A stretch of DNA of 64,000 bases from Paragorgia papillata. Lineage: Eukaryota; Cnidaria; Anthozoa; Scleralcyonacea; Coralliidae. The stretch lies in NCBI GenBank assembly GCA_035771165.1, contig JAWNZC010000013.1:473501-537500 (forward strand), written 5' to 3'. The notes under the pieces were generated by a model. That model was not told where the DNA came from, did no database searches, and saw only the letters and a program-made list of their open reading frames with translations. Positions 39,172 to 51,037 of this stretch are shown piece after piece. The translations under genes and the position numbers were made by a program. Numbering within the stretch: the stretch's first letter is position 1; every line of letters starts with the position of its first letter.

Positions 39172-40497
39172 AGTTAAGACCACTGACCTATATATATAAC
39201 TGGACTGTGGGTGCTGGCCAAAAATGTGTACCCATTTTCACTTTCAAAATGGCGGCATTTATGGGTCCTTCTGCTAATGGTAGCGACCACTGACATGTAC
39301 TTATCGTAAGAAAAAAGAATATTTATGTAAATACAAAGCGATTTTCTTACTTTATTAATAAATCGTTCCTATGCGAGGGCTTCCCCAGAGGTGAATAAAA
39401 TCGCCTGGCGTTACTGAACAAAATACTAAAATTTTGTTACAGAACAAAATACTAAAGAGTAAAGACCAATAAATTCGGACAGGAAAGAGTTAATGCATGC
39501 AGGTTGGTCATTGTTAATTTCTTGTGGAACGACTCAAGAGGCCTGCTGGATTATTTGTCTGACCAAATAGGAATATCGCCTCCCATGTAAACAGCCCCTA
39601 AGAAGAACTCGGTACGCCTCGCTTCTTTACGATTTTCTCGTGATCTTCAGCGGTTCTTTATAGAGCTGGCGACTTCACAAAACGAAATGTTTGTAGATTT
39701 CCATGACCATGTGTATTGACAGTCTTGTTTATTTTATTGCCAAGTGTTCGTGCGGTACCGCCGGCCGGCACGTCTTCATTTCAGACTGCTAGAAAGCTAC
39801 AACAGTAATTGTCTAGGATTATTATTATTGTAGTTCAGAAGTACTACAATAAAACTCTTATCATGAAAACATCCCGGGCCGCTCAACAAATATTTTGTTT
39901 ACACAAACTCAAGACCAGGACGATATTATGCTGACTTGGCAAAAATTCTGACAGAAAATTCGACAAAGTTTGCCTAGTCCTCCGTCTACTCCGAACGTTT
40001 TCTCAAGAAATAATCCACTGTAGAAGTTATAAAATATATTGGCAGAAAGAGAATTCACCTTGCTATAACATACGTGCAGTTTATCCGACCAAATAGCTTA
40101 GTTTCCCTAAAAAAAGCGAAATACCAAACATGTCCAAATCATAATAGCGGCCGCTATTTTGAATTTTTTTCCCGTATGTATTATAATGTCTTCTCCGAAT
40201 GTTTTCTCGAGAAATAAACCACTGTAGAAGCTATCAAATATACTGGAAGAAAGATAATTCATCTGGCTACAACATACGTACAGTTTATCCGACTAAATAG
40301 CTTAGTTTTCTTAAAAAAAGCGAAATACCGAACATGTCCAACACGAACTAGAGATTCTTAGGTATCGGTCAGCGACCTTCACCATTAGCAAAAGGCCCCA
40401 TAAATGCCGCCATTTTGAAAACGATTTTGGGGACACTTTTCCTAACTCAAAGGTAATAGGAGCACGCAGTCCAGTTATATATATAGGTCAGTGGTTA
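39172..40497. mobile_element. 1.3-kb inverted-repeat element with internal tandem duplication
   Basis: The left arm (TATATATAACTGGACTG and CAAAATGGCGGCATTTATGG, to about 39285) is mirrored at 40381-40497. The outer ACCACTGACCTATA is also mirrored and looks like a SINE A-box region on each side. Inside, 40013-40135 and 40217-40343 are direct copies (CTAAAAAAAGCGAAATACC). Confidence 0.7.
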
Positions 40498-40769
40498 AGA
40501 CACGGGAGGGGAATGTCACTGGGGGGGGGGGAGTGATTTTGGCAACGATTGTAGCCCTTACCCTCCTCCATATAAACACCTCCTATAGAAGGTCTGGAGT
40601 GTTTCATCAGGATTTTCGAACACCAAGGCATTTGTTTAAAACTAAGGCAAAACCGAGGTTTTTTGAGCAAACAACAACAACCTTTATTTCTGTTCTCTAG
40701 CTTCTACTTAACATTTTTACAAATTAATAAAAAGTACTAAACTAAATAAGGATATATACTGTAGCTTTT

Positions 40770-41175
40770 AGACCCCGTTTACACGATGCCTGTACAATTT
40801 GAAAACGGCACAAAATCATGCCGTTTAGGCCTTGCGTTTACACCGATACCGGCACAAAAATGACATGAAAACGGCACAAAATGAAGACGGGTTCCTTGAC
40901 GGCATGAAATGAAAACGGAACACTAACCGGTATCGTGTAAACGCCCGTGCCGTAACAGTTTGATGACGGTAATCACGATATATACGACCACAGTATTCGG
41001 GTCAGCAGTATTCACAAAGTCTTCTCAATTCTCATTGGAAGAGAATAGTCACATGCTAATCCGTCATTATATTATACCGGCATCGTGTAAACGCAAGACT
41101 GTTTGGCCTGTATTTACACACCGGCATGATTTTGTTCCGTTTTCAAATTGTACCGGCATCGTGTAAACGGGGTCT
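40770..41175. mobile_element. ~405-bp MITE with GACCCCGTTTACACGATGCC ends
   Basis: Inverted ends with TTA on both sides (TTA|GACCCC and GGGGTC|TTA), compatible with a 3-bp PIF/Harbinger-type TSD. The interior repeats ACCGGCA/GAAAACGGCAC. A truncated relative lies at 44872-44998. Confidence 0.75.
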
Positions 41176-41825
41176 TAGAATAACTTTCTCAAAGTCATTA
41201 ATAATTAATGAATAATCAGCCAATTACAATAGTTCATCCAATCACCTGATTGAAGTTGGATATACTCCAGTAAAACCCAAGCTGGTGTTCATCTAATAGC
41301 GCACCGTCGAGCTGCTATTTATTACTCGGGCTACCTGTGGCAGAACGAGTCTAGGTTTCGGTCCAGTTTATATTATTGGTGGTTTTTTGGGTCGCGATAT
41401 TGCCCCAGCAGGCTTTGCGAAACCGAGATTTCACTTTCATGCCATTTTGTCGATGTTTTCCAATATTTCCGCGACATTTCTTGGCACACTACCCAGCCGT
41501 CGTTTCAAACAGAGATGTCAGAGTAGTCGGACTGTCAGCGAATCAAGGTGTATTAAAAATAATTGCATGGAAACTTTAAACTGAAGGAGTGAAGGACGTC
41601 AGAGAACAGTCATGTTTAATAATGTATTATCTATTGTTCGGACAAACATCAATCCTGACGTCATCACGGTGGATCGAGCGCTATTCTCAATTATCTATAC
41701 AAAATAAACAAGTTGCTGTATGAATAAATTTTACACATAACTTGAATAAAGTCTCATGAGGGTTTATTTTAATTACTTTTTCCAATTGAAATCACTCGAT
41801 TGAGATACATATCAACAACTCGTTT

Positions 41826-42625
41826 ATCGTGTTTCATCAGGGGAATCCAAATACTCGAAAACAATCGGTCTTTGGCCTCGTGCTTTCATCATGCTTTCAT
41901 CCCCTCGTGAAACACTCAAACTCGTTGTTGATATCATACACGAGAAGACCGTTTTTTATTTGATTTGAAAACACCGAGATGTGAGTTGAAAGACGAGGCG
42001 ACAGCCGAGTTTTTTAACAGATAGATAGATAGATTTATTTAACCACGCTAACATCGTCAGCAAAAGCTGGTTTCCACGATGGGCGTGTAAAACAATATAC
42101 AAGCAAAATTACATTATTTACAAACAGAACGAAAATAACAGAACAGTACTCAGCTATATTACATTGGTTGTAGTTTCGGTATTTACATTTAGATATAGAG
42201 AAAATCTTAGTTTGTGTCAACATAAGTAGCAATTTTTCGGTTAAAGCTTGAAAAGGATTTACTGTCTCTTATGTTTGATGGTAGGGAATTCCATATTGAG
42301 GCGCCATCAAACATAAGACTTTTTTTCATATTGTTTGTTCGTGGTTTGTGGCAAACACACTTTAGAAGAACTGTCACGAAGATTGTGTCTTAAGACGTCT
42401 TGCCTGAAAGTAAATAGTTTGTTCAGACATTCAACACACTTCGAGGTGTTTTTAAATCAGATAATAAACGGCTTTCGAGTGTATGATATATTACATCAAC
42501 AACGAGTTTGAGTGTTTCACGAGGGGATCCAAATACAAGAAAACATGATGAAAGCACGAGGCCGAAGACAGCGTGGTTTTATTGTTTTCGAGTATTTGGA
42601 TTCCCCTGATGAAACACGATAGCTT
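41826..42625. mobile_element. fold-back element around a LINE remnant
   Basis: GTTTCATCAGGGGAATCCAA with CTCGTGAAACACTCAAACTC (41826-41935) is mirrored at 42490-42625. The 550 bp between the arms consist mainly of the minus-strand LINE end at 42017-42470. Related words (TGATGAAACACACTTGAGTG) recur at 42808. Confidence 0.6.
42017..42470 (-). pseudogene. LINE ORF2 C-terminal end and 3' UTR
   Basis: Minus-strand frames read FTFRQDVLRHNLRDSSSKVC and LPQTTNKQYEKKSYV, then after a frameshift GASIWNSLPSNIRDSKSF and NRKIATYVDTN followed by a stop. This is the typical last domain of CR1/L2/Jockey-like LINE proteins. The 3' UTR ends with GGTTAAATAAAT and a (CTAT)n tail at 42018-42033. Confidence 0.8.
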
Positions 42626-42639
42626 CTCAAACAAATCAG

Positions 42640-43355
42640 CATTTATTTTAAAGAGAGATGTCTTAATTTATGAGAGTTTATTACCACATTTCACAACAAC
42701 GTCTCGGTAACTGACCTCATGAGTTATTAATGATTTGAGAAATATTACATAAAAGCTAAAAATGCCTGAAAACCTCAATTAATTAACTTCGAGGTGTTTG
42801 GTTGTTCTGATGAAACACACTTGAGTGTTGGATATAGCATCTCAAACAAACTCAATAATTTAAGAGAAAATCAAGGTGATGGACTGATAGTTTATATATT
42901 ATATTTTCCCTTCGATATTCGGCAAACTTACCGATTTCTTTTGTCTTCGCCGCATGAATATTTTTCTGAATATTTTTCTGTTACGTATTTTTGGTGAAAA
43001 GCGCTCAAAACCCTAAAACGTTTTGCCGAACCATTCAAAATCTCTTTATTTTAGCATTATTGTGTAGCTCGTACAATCAACAAACTTTTTGAGTATATGT
43101 GGGGGTTGAGAAACACCAAATTAAAGGGAAAAAATATATAAAAACTTCTAATGGGTTTGAGATGAATATTATTTATTTATTTAACAAATATTTTCCCTTT
43201 CACAAAAAGATGTGATTTTCATTTTTCAAAAGGGTCCTAGTAAATAACAAAAAATATCATGAAAAGCAAATAAACTGAAAGGTACGTGATGACTATTACA
43301 TTTTATAAAAGCCAGCTTTGAAGACTTGAACGGAGCTAACGCGGACTTAGTTCAA
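42640..43355. other. AT-rich intergenic, no gene
   Basis: Short fold-back words only (AACTCATTAATAATT-type pieces also near 32950, 34730 and 41205). Nothing coding was recognised. Confidence 0.45.
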
Positions 43356-43584
43356 TAGGCGAGTTTCAGGGTGTTGCGCGCGCATCATTTTTCAAAAAAA
43401 CTGGCAAGCTCCAATCAAAGTAAACACACTGTTTAAAATAAACAAAGTACAGTTTCTGGATGTTTAACACCGTTATTCTGCTGTTGTTGGCTCGCCAGCA
43501 AGTCTGTTTGCCATCGCTTACTTTGTGGGGAGCCCGCCAATTTCTTTGCAAAATGATGCGCGCGATACCCTGAAATTCGCCTAT
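43356..43584. mobile_element. 229-bp MITE
   Basis: Left end AGGCGAGTTTCAGGGTGTTG and GCGCGCATCATTTT, mirrored at 43545-43584 (complement of AGGCGAATTTCAGGGTATCG). The ends fall beside TA. Confidence 0.8.
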
Positions 43585-44362
43585 CTAAAGCGTTTTAGAT
43601 CTTTTAGGCCCCGTTTACCACGATCGGAAATTGCGGCTGTCGACTGGGATCTAATCCAGGTTGACCCGTATTAGCTACGCATGCGTAGAACGAATTTCTT
43701 GCGTGAAAACGTCATCAATACACGCGAGACCAAGCGAGGCTGGCGCGAGATGAATCAGGAGCGAAGGAGCGTTGTGGTACATGTGGGTTCATACGATAAA
43801 ATTAGTGGAGATAAAGGAAAATAATGGATCCATTGAAGAGGATACTAGGGATATTGTAGGATATCAAGCATTTGCTGACTTGAAATCAAATATGGCGGAA
43901 CATTTTTTCCGAAGAACAAGGTGCGATCTAGTATCGTAAACTTCTATGTTAAATGACTAAAATCTGTTGTTTGTTGGCCGTTTACTACCCCCATGCAAAG
44001 AAGTCGGGGTTTTTTTTTTGGTAGATGTGTGTACCCAATTGACCTTTAAAATGGATTTTAAAGTTCGAATCAGTCGTGGAAAGTGTACTTGACGACTGAG
44101 GAAGTGACGAGTTGACATAAAACAAACCCAATCAACTATGGAGGATGAATAAATATCTCAACTATTGATTTTTTCTTTCTCTTGATTTTGTTTTTGGCTA
44201 TATATGGACAGTTCACTTGGTCTTGTTTTGCGTGTGTGCTGTGTTTAGAATTTAGTAAATTTAATTTCATCAAGCTCGGCCGACAACTTACTTGAGCCAG
44301 CACGCACGTGGACTGCGAACTGCCCCATGAAAGTGGCCGATTTTCTATGCGATTTCCGATCG

Positions 44363-44460
44363 TGACTAGAGCAAAAGTATCCGGATTCACATTGTTTTTC
44401 ATCCTCATGGGAATAAAAAACAATGTGAATCCGGATACTTTTGCTCTGGTGTAAACGGCT
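44363..44460. mobile_element. palindromic MITE, second copy
   Basis: GACTAGAGCAAAAGTATCCG and GATTCACATTGTTTTTCATC with complement. Same family as 37938-38054, with the left GTTTACAC end missing. Confidence 0.75.
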
Positions 44461-44570
44461 TAGATTGACTGGACTCAAGTGGGATGTTAAATAAAAATGT
44501 TTGCATTTAAAGATGTACAAACATCTGTGAAATAATCTACGATTACTTAGGTTGAGCTAGTTAAGCGACT

Positions 44571-44740
44571 TAAGGGGCGTCAGTAGCAGATGAATGAACT
44601 GGGCGATCCAGAATGATTTTAGCCGCTTTGTTCAGAAGAATCTGCAGGCTTTGCATCAGCGTGGTGTTATTCTTATCACCCCATATTAAGTCTCCATAAT
44701 CAAATAAAGGCAATATATTAATTAAGCTGTTAAAGTATAA
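44571..44740 (-). pseudogene. LINE reverse-transcriptase C-terminal fragment
   Basis: Minus-strand frame LYFNSLINILPLFDYGDLIW, then GDKNNTTLMQSLQILLNKAA and KIILDRPVHSSATD. The F/YNSLI-LP-FDYG--IWG block is diagnostic of CR1/L2/Jockey-like LINEs just downstream of the RT. It may be the upstream piece of the same copy whose end lies at 42017-42470. Confidence 0.8.
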
Positions 44741-44741
44741 G

Positions 44742-44998
44742 GCTACGTTTACACGGAACCGGACGAATTCGAGACCGGTCTCGAATTCGTCCTATTTCGC
44801 CGTGTGTAAACAGGCGGAACCGTACTAATTCGAGACCGGTTCCGAATTCGTCCGGTACCGTGTAAACGGGTCTAACTTGAAAACGGAACAAAATCATGCC
44901 GTTTAGGCCTTGCGCTTACAAGATACCGGCACAAAAATGACATGAAAACGGCACAAATGAAGACGGGTTCCTTGACGGCATGAAATGAAATACTTACT
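44742..44998. mobile_element. fused pair of TTTACAC-ended MITEs
   Basis: 44742-44871 is a complete inverted pair (GGCTACGTTTACACGGAACC; GAATTCGAGACCGGT inside). From 44872 the sequence switches to the interior of the 40770-41175 family (GAAAACGGAACAAAATCATG) and stops near 44998. The junction falls exactly at an element end. Confidence 0.7.
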
Positions 44999-45379
44999 AC
45001 GTGGGGGCAGGGGAACGCCGAAGAGGCGACAAACCTCCAGGGGGTCCTTGAATTTTAGAGTCTGAAATAGCATTTCCTGCATTTTGCCCTCAAAATGAAA
45101 TGATTTGAAAGAGTTTATACCATACCATACAAGGCGTACATCATGTAGGAGGACATGTCGTCATTGTCGTGGACTCATGGGGATATATGTTTTATAAGTT
45201 TATGTTCCAAAATTACTATGTATTTTCAGATTTCAGATTGAGATTGTATACAATACGTCTATATAATCGTGATTCTTACTGTTTTAAAATTGGGGTTTCA
45301 AATTTACAAGATATTATTTAGCGTATCATGATGTCCAATCTTATTGCAAAGGAGAGGCCATAGCTACGACCTGTATCAA

Positions 45380-45673
<294 letters not shown>

Positions 45674-45857
45674 CGTTTTACACACGAGTGACTGTTGTGA
45701 TTTGTATAAACAGCTGCTAGTGTATCGCTGTATAACCCCGTATTGGTTGGGACAGGGAAGGGGGTGACTATAGTCACCCCAGTCACCCCCCTGTATCCGC
45801 CCCGGTCCCTTATGTAAGGTCCCTTACAAGGTTGTTTTCCTATGAGCGAAGTGTTGA

Positions 45858-46381
45858 CTTTACGGGGGGGGGGTACTTTGGGAGAACCCGGAGAAAAACC
45901 CTCGAAGCACAGGAGAGATCAACTACAATAACTCTACTCACATGCATGCATGAGTGCCAAGCTCAAGCCCGAGAACGAGGTTATTCCTAAGCGGTCAGCC
46001 ATCGAAGTACTAAAGGTGAGGTAATACGGGCAACAGTTTTTCTTCAACGCAACAAAGTTGCGTTGCAAGTTGAAAAGCGTCGTTGCACGTATCACCACCC
46101 ACCTTAAACATTGTCACGCAACAATGATTTTGTTGCAAGTTGAAATAATTTGTTGAAAAAAAGTAGACTCCAGTTCTACTTGCTGCAACATGCTTGATTC
46201 AACTTGCCACAAAATCATTGTTGCGTGACAATGTTTGAAGTGGGTGGTAACACTTGCAACAACACTATTCAACTTGCAACGCAACAATGTTGCAGCAATT
46301 TGTTGCTCGTATTACTTCACCTTAACCCCGTCCAGTGAATCGGGCTTAACTGTGGATGCGAAGAGTTGCCTCTCACCGCTA
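45858..46381 (-). mobile_element. 5S rRNA-derived SINE split by a MITE
   Basis: Minus-strand copy: head AGCGGTGAGAGGCAAC near 46381, then the 5S-like GGGGTT|AGTACTTCGATGGCTG and CCGCTTAGGAATAACC on the other side of the insertion. The body runs to GGGTTTTTCTCCGGGTTCTC near 45885. The MITE 46014-46322 lies inside the 5S promoter block. Confidence 0.82.
46014..46322. mobile_element. 309-bp palindromic MITE, TAA TSD
   Basis: The ends AGGTGAGGTAATACGGGCAA and (complement) AGGTGAAGTAATACGAGCAA lie between TAA duplicates at 46011-46013 and 46323-46325. Removing one TAA plus the element restores GTACTAACCCCGT, the expected 5S-SINE sequence. The interior is full of TTGCAAC/GTTGCA words. Confidence 0.88.
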
Positions 46382-46559
46382 TATAAGAACATAAGAACAG
46401 GCTTTTAGCTATACGCGACGTGAATGTTTATAGTTTATAATTGACAGGGTGTGACCGAAAATCTAATTAGCACTCAATCACCTTTTAATTTAATCCCAAA
46501 CTTTTACCAATTAAACTATTCATTGAAAGGGTAAATTAAAACCGTTGGCATCTGTATAG

Positions 46560-47174
46560 ATGGCATGTCGGGATGCTTCTCAAATTAAGTTGTGGTTTTC
46601 GAAATTCGACGTGCGCGGCGCTGTGGTCGGAGTATTGTTATCACTCTCGCTTTTGTTATAAAGATGTCAAGAAACTCGAACGGATCTCATTGATAAAACT
46701 GGTAAGTTATTAAGGCACTGACCTTTTTTTTTTGATTTTTTTCTTCTAAATTTGACCTAACCGACTGAAGTTTGCGCTTCGTGCTATACACTGTTAGTTA
46801 GTACAGCGTGTTAAACCGCAGTAAATTGCATTACAGTCTGTTCTGTGTTCAACAACTCGTCGATCTTGCTCAAGCAAACGTAGTATACAGTTCGATTTTC
46901 GAACTAAATCTCCTGTATGTAGATAGACATATATTTATTAATATATGTATCAGGCAAGCGAGTAGCTAGTTGGCATCGTTATATGTCTTATATGCGCTGT
47001 CAGTTGTCAAGTATTAAGCACTCGACTAGGAAGACAATGTATTGCGCGATCCCTTCGGCGATGGGTGCTTATACATATATTGGCGTCATCGGTGTTATCC
47101 AAAATATAGTGATCCAATATAGGCAATCACAGATAAGCAAGATCATGGCAGAGTTTAAGCCCGAAGATGGCTGA
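46560..47174 (+). pseudogene. possible two-exon small membrane protein with in-frame TAA
   Basis: From ATG 46560 one frame gives MACRDASQIKLWFSKFDVRG and AVVGVLLSLSLLL. It then meets TAA (46659), stays open to a good donor (exon end 46701, then GTAAGT), and continues in phase from the acceptor at 46953 (exon 46954-47174) to TGA. The second exon encodes a hydrophobic AIPSAMGAYTYIGVIGVIQN and a charged tail ending EFKPEDG. No homologue was recognised. It could be a pseudogene, an alternative-start transcript or coincidence. Confidence 0.25.
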
Positions 47175-47880
47175 CTGGTTTTGACGTTAACCTACTCCGA
47201 ACCTTGTAGTTTTCCTCTGTCGAGTCTTTCAAGAGAAGCTTTGTATATTTAGTGAGTAAACTACTATAACACTAACTTATATACCGTCTGTGTACTTTAA
47301 GTCTTTGACTTCTAGATTTCTTCCTTAATTGACGAGTAAAATCATCTGGGGTCAGCCAGAATGAAATAATAAAAGTCGGACGTAGGGTTAATTGATAGGG
47401 TAGAACCCTTTAACTGCTTGGTTCCCTTGGTCTTGACGAGTAAAATCGTCTGGCGTTAGAATAATTAAAATTCTAGCCAAGTGAAAGGGTGAACACCAAA
47501 TGATCTACTAGAACTTTCTCAGGTTAAATAAACTATACATCTCTGAATCATAATTAAGCAACTCATTTGTAATCAATTATTTGAGAGTTTAAATGGTGAC
47601 AAATAATAATAATAGAGTAATACAAGTGAGAATTTGTGGTAACACCAACGTTTATTTGACTCAGGCCTTGCTCTGACTCAGAAGGCCTGAGTCATGCAAC
47701 AGGTTGAAAGCTCAGCCACTATAATAATAACACAAATTCTCGCTTGTATTAACCCATTTATACTTGTGTATGTCTATATAGCGTTTATAGTCAACGAAGT
47801 GATTAACTTTGATCTGTGTATAGTCGTCGTTGACCTATTGCATGCGGTTTCGTGTGTCCTCGTGAAATGTATTCATTAAT
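47175..47880. other. intergenic with short dispersed repeat
   Basis: GACGAGTAAAATC(G/A)TCTGG at 47331 and 47434 is the same short repeat found at 2231 and 58399 (there followed by CGTTAGCCAGA). Nothing coding was recognised. Confidence 0.5.
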
Positions 47881-47983
47881 TATATTAAAGTCATTAGTTC
47901 CAACCGAGAGCTCACAAGACAAAGCGGAAAACTTTCCTGTCCGTTCCAGTCCTGAGGAAGATTTTCCTGAGTGGAAACTAGCC
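47881..47983. mobile_element. half of MITE family D
   Basis: AGTCATTAGTTCCAACCGAG, then CTTTCCTGTCCGTTCC and TTTTCCTGAGTGGAAACTAG. It is the right arm of the element seen more fully at 48676-48841. Confidence 0.7.
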
Positions 47984-48276
47984 TTAATAAGATATCAGTA
48001 TCACGCCATCTTCAGAGGGACCTTAAGCAAGCTAGGACGACGACGGCAATTAAGTTACTGCGTTTAAAAAAAAACCCATGGATTTGGACATCGTATATTG
48101 TATATGTGCTTTATGTATTTTGTAAGACCTTTAAAAAGCAACTATATAGCTTCGATAACGTAACGTGTGATAGATTAACGCCTAAAGTAAACTATACAAA
48201 TTTGCTGTTCCTTCGGGCTTGCCAGAACGTTGTCTTGAAAACGTGAAAACGCTTCAGTTGACGTTGTATGTGCAAC

Positions 48277-48561
48277 CATAGTCAATCGAGATATGTCTGG
48301 AAACTCAGCTAAAGTCTTTTGTCTATCTTTTTGTTCGCCTTTATTCATTTTTGTGCACGGTGCACGGTCACTGAACACATTGTATTTTAGTATAATGAAC
48401 GAATTGTCCAATAGCAACGTTTCAGTTCAATCACTACTCAACCGTGCTATTTAAATATTAATCAACCTAAAAGTTGTTTGTACGGTTCAACATAAAATCC
48501 CAGCTCATTACAGGCGCTTTGAAGTTTGCCGAGTTTCCAGACCATATCTCGATTGACTATG
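48277..48561. mobile_element. MITE family A with perfect 7-bp TSD
   Basis: CATAGTCAATCGAGATATG...CATATCTCGATTGACTATG, flanked by GTGCAAC at 48270-48276 and 48562-48568. 285 bp, no ORF of note. Confidence 0.9.
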
Positions 48562-48675
48562 GTGCAACGAGGACGGTGTTGGGAATACTCTGGGACTTCA
48601 AATTATTCAACGCTTTGTTTTGGTTGAAAAATACTATTGTACTTGGGTCGTCGTCGTGACGTTCGCGTTGTACTT

Positions 48676-48841
48676 GCTTAAGCTAGTTTCCACTCAGGAA
48701 AATCTTCCGCAGTATATATAGGAACGGACAGGAAAGTTTCCTTTGTGTTAAAGTCATTAGTTCCAACCGAGAGCTCACAAGACAAAGAAAACTTCCCTGT
48801 CCGTTCCTGTCCTACGGAAAATTTTCCTGAGTGGAAACCTA
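48676..48841. mobile_element. MITE family D
   Basis: CTAGTTTCCACTCAGGAAAA and the complement of AGGTTTCCACTCAGGAAAAT, with GGAACGGACAGGAA/TTCCTGTCCGTTCC inside. Confidence 0.75.
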
Positions 48842-49534
48842 TAATAATGTCTTCCCTCGTTTGCCTTGCGTTTGAGGTATTTTCACTTTCTGGCCAAATA
48901 TATAAGCTACTCAAGTGTCAACGCAAGGGACTTCAAAATATAAAACTAGCGGACGGTATATGATTGCACACGTTTAACACTTCAACTGTTTTTGTAAAGG
49001 CTAAAGTATATCGGTTGAATCCGGAAGCTTCCCCACTTCTTCAAATTTACATATTAGTATTGCGTATATTGTATATAGAGAGGGATATTGATGTCGTAGG
49101 GTTTTTTAAGGAAGACTATGTCATTTTTTTTGTAAACTAAGGTCTAAGTGTGATTTATTGTGCATGCATTAATATGTTTACTTATTAGCAAGGTCGTAAT
49201 CTTAAGGCTTCCGGAAATCGAAGTAGTATAAACACGATTAATAAGATGTTAATCGTTCGCGTTTTCCTTATTGACTATCTAATTTAAACGAGTCACTTTT
49301 GAAAGCGCGGTTTACGCGATATATATACAACTCAATTATCCGCCTTTTATGTTGTGGTTAATACTGTATACATATACATGTACGTATGTGATGTATACTG
49401 AGTATACATGTTTACCGAACTTTATCCGCTGTTTACTATCAATTCATGGCACAGCAAATGAGGTTTCCAATCTGATCTCTCCCAGAGGTGTTAACATGCA
49501 ATTTTTTGAAATGTTGCCATAGGGCATAGGCTAG
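48842..49534. other. intergenic, nothing recognised
   Basis: AT-rich single-copy-looking sequence without exon, RNA or element ends that I can identify. Confidence 0.4.
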
Positions 49535-49541
49535 TTGTGAT

Positions 49542-49844
49542 CATATTCAATCGAGATAATGGTCTGGAAACTCAGCTAAAGTCTTTGGTCTATCTTTTTG
49601 TTCGCCTTTATGCATTTTTGTGCACGGTGCCGCACGGTCACTGAACACATTGTATTTTAGTGCAATGAACGAATTGTCCAATAGCAACGTTTCAGTTCAA
49701 TCACTCAACCGTGCTATTTAAATATTTTATAAACCTAAAACAAAGGATGTGCACGGTGTAAGGTACGGTTCAACATAAAATCCCAGCTCATTATAGGCGC
49801 TTTGAAGTTTGCCGAGTTTCCAGACCATATCTCGATTGACTATG
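49542..49844. mobile_element. MITE family A with perfect 7-bp TSD
   Basis: The ends CATATTCAATCGAGATAATG and TCTCGATTGACTATG are flanked by TTGTGAT at 49535-49541 and 49845-49851. Confidence 0.9.
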
Positions 49845-50265
49845 TTGTGATATTGCACAGACACTGGCCATGGAAGTGTTCTAGTAGAATCCCGACCCGA
49901 CAACCGTATACAGCACATTGCGGCTCAAACCTATAAGGTTACGAAATTGACGTCCTAATTTGGGAATACGTTTTAGAGCATTAAACAGACAGTCTCATTT
50001 TCCCTTGTTGACTGGTGAGACTTCAGCGGCTCATAAGTGCCTTGTTGATGTCTCTCTAATCAACCGGAAGAACTTTTTTCCGTTCTTGCATGGTGTACAA
50101 GCTGTCGTAAGTACTCAGAAAAAACTCTACTTGAACCCAAAACCTTCCAAATGCTAGCGTCTTAGCGAGTTGTTTTATGGTACACCTGAAAACGCTGTAC
50201 CGTACGTTACAAATGCTTGTTATAGGCTAGAAGTTTATTTGTCAGTTTTGTTCAATCTATTGTAG

Positions 50266-50436
50266 ACTATTGTATTGCATTGCATTTCGTTGTGTTCATG
50301 CATGTGTTGTGTTGTGTTGTGTTGTGTTGTGTTGTGTTGTGTTGCGTTGCGTTGCGTTGCGGTGCGGTGTGTTGTGTTGCGGTGTGTTGTGTTGTGTTGT
50401 ACTGTACTGTACTGTACTGTACTGTACTGTAGAAAT
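50266..50436. repeat. TGTTG/TGCGT and ACTGT pentanucleotide tract
   Basis: TATTG, GTTGT, GTTGC and finally ACTGT units in succession. Cys/Val-rich frames are artefacts. It is compositionally similar to the array at the left edge of the window. Confidence 0.92.
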
Positions 50437-50822
50437 GCTAAACTTTCAACCTGTTGACTTAGGGCAACTAAAGAATTACTCAACGAGTCAAAAACTTATC
50501 TTGAATCTATAACTAGCCGCCATTTCAGCTCCTTCGTGAAGTTTGAAGTTACTTTCCAATAATGCTAGAATTACGTCATTTCGAATTCCAGTAATCGTCT
50601 TGATTCCTTAATTTTTAGAAATTCGTGAGATGTGACGTCACTTTGTGAGATTTGACGTCATTTTGAACAATTTGGTTTATGCTATATTTCAATGAGCTGC
50701 AAAATTAGAGACGGAAAAACAATATTAAAACTCAATTAGATGTCTTATTAGCATTGAAAATTGGATACCGCAAATATTAAATGTTTCCGGGTATAAATAT
50801 CGTAAACAGTCTCGGAATCACG

Positions 50823-51037
50823 GGTGGCGTGTGCTGTTAGGGCGCTGCCTCTCACCAATAGTTAAGCCCGGTCGAACGGGGTTAGTACTTGGATGGGTGA
50901 CCGTTTGGGAATAACCCCGTTTTCCGTCAGCTTGGGACTTATGTGAGTAGCCAGAGTTTAGTTGGTCTCTCCTGTGCTTCGAGGGTTTTTCGCCGGGTTC
51001 TCCAGTTTTCCTCCCTCCGTAAAATCAACACCTACAA
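50823..51037 (+). mobile_element. 5S rRNA-derived SINE, 3'-truncated
   Basis: GTGGCGTGTGCTGTTAGGGC head, then AACGGGGTTAGTACTTGGAT and GGGTGACCGTTTGGGAATAA (5S-like), then the core to TCCGTAAAATCAACACC. The 3' tail is missing. Confidence 0.88.
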
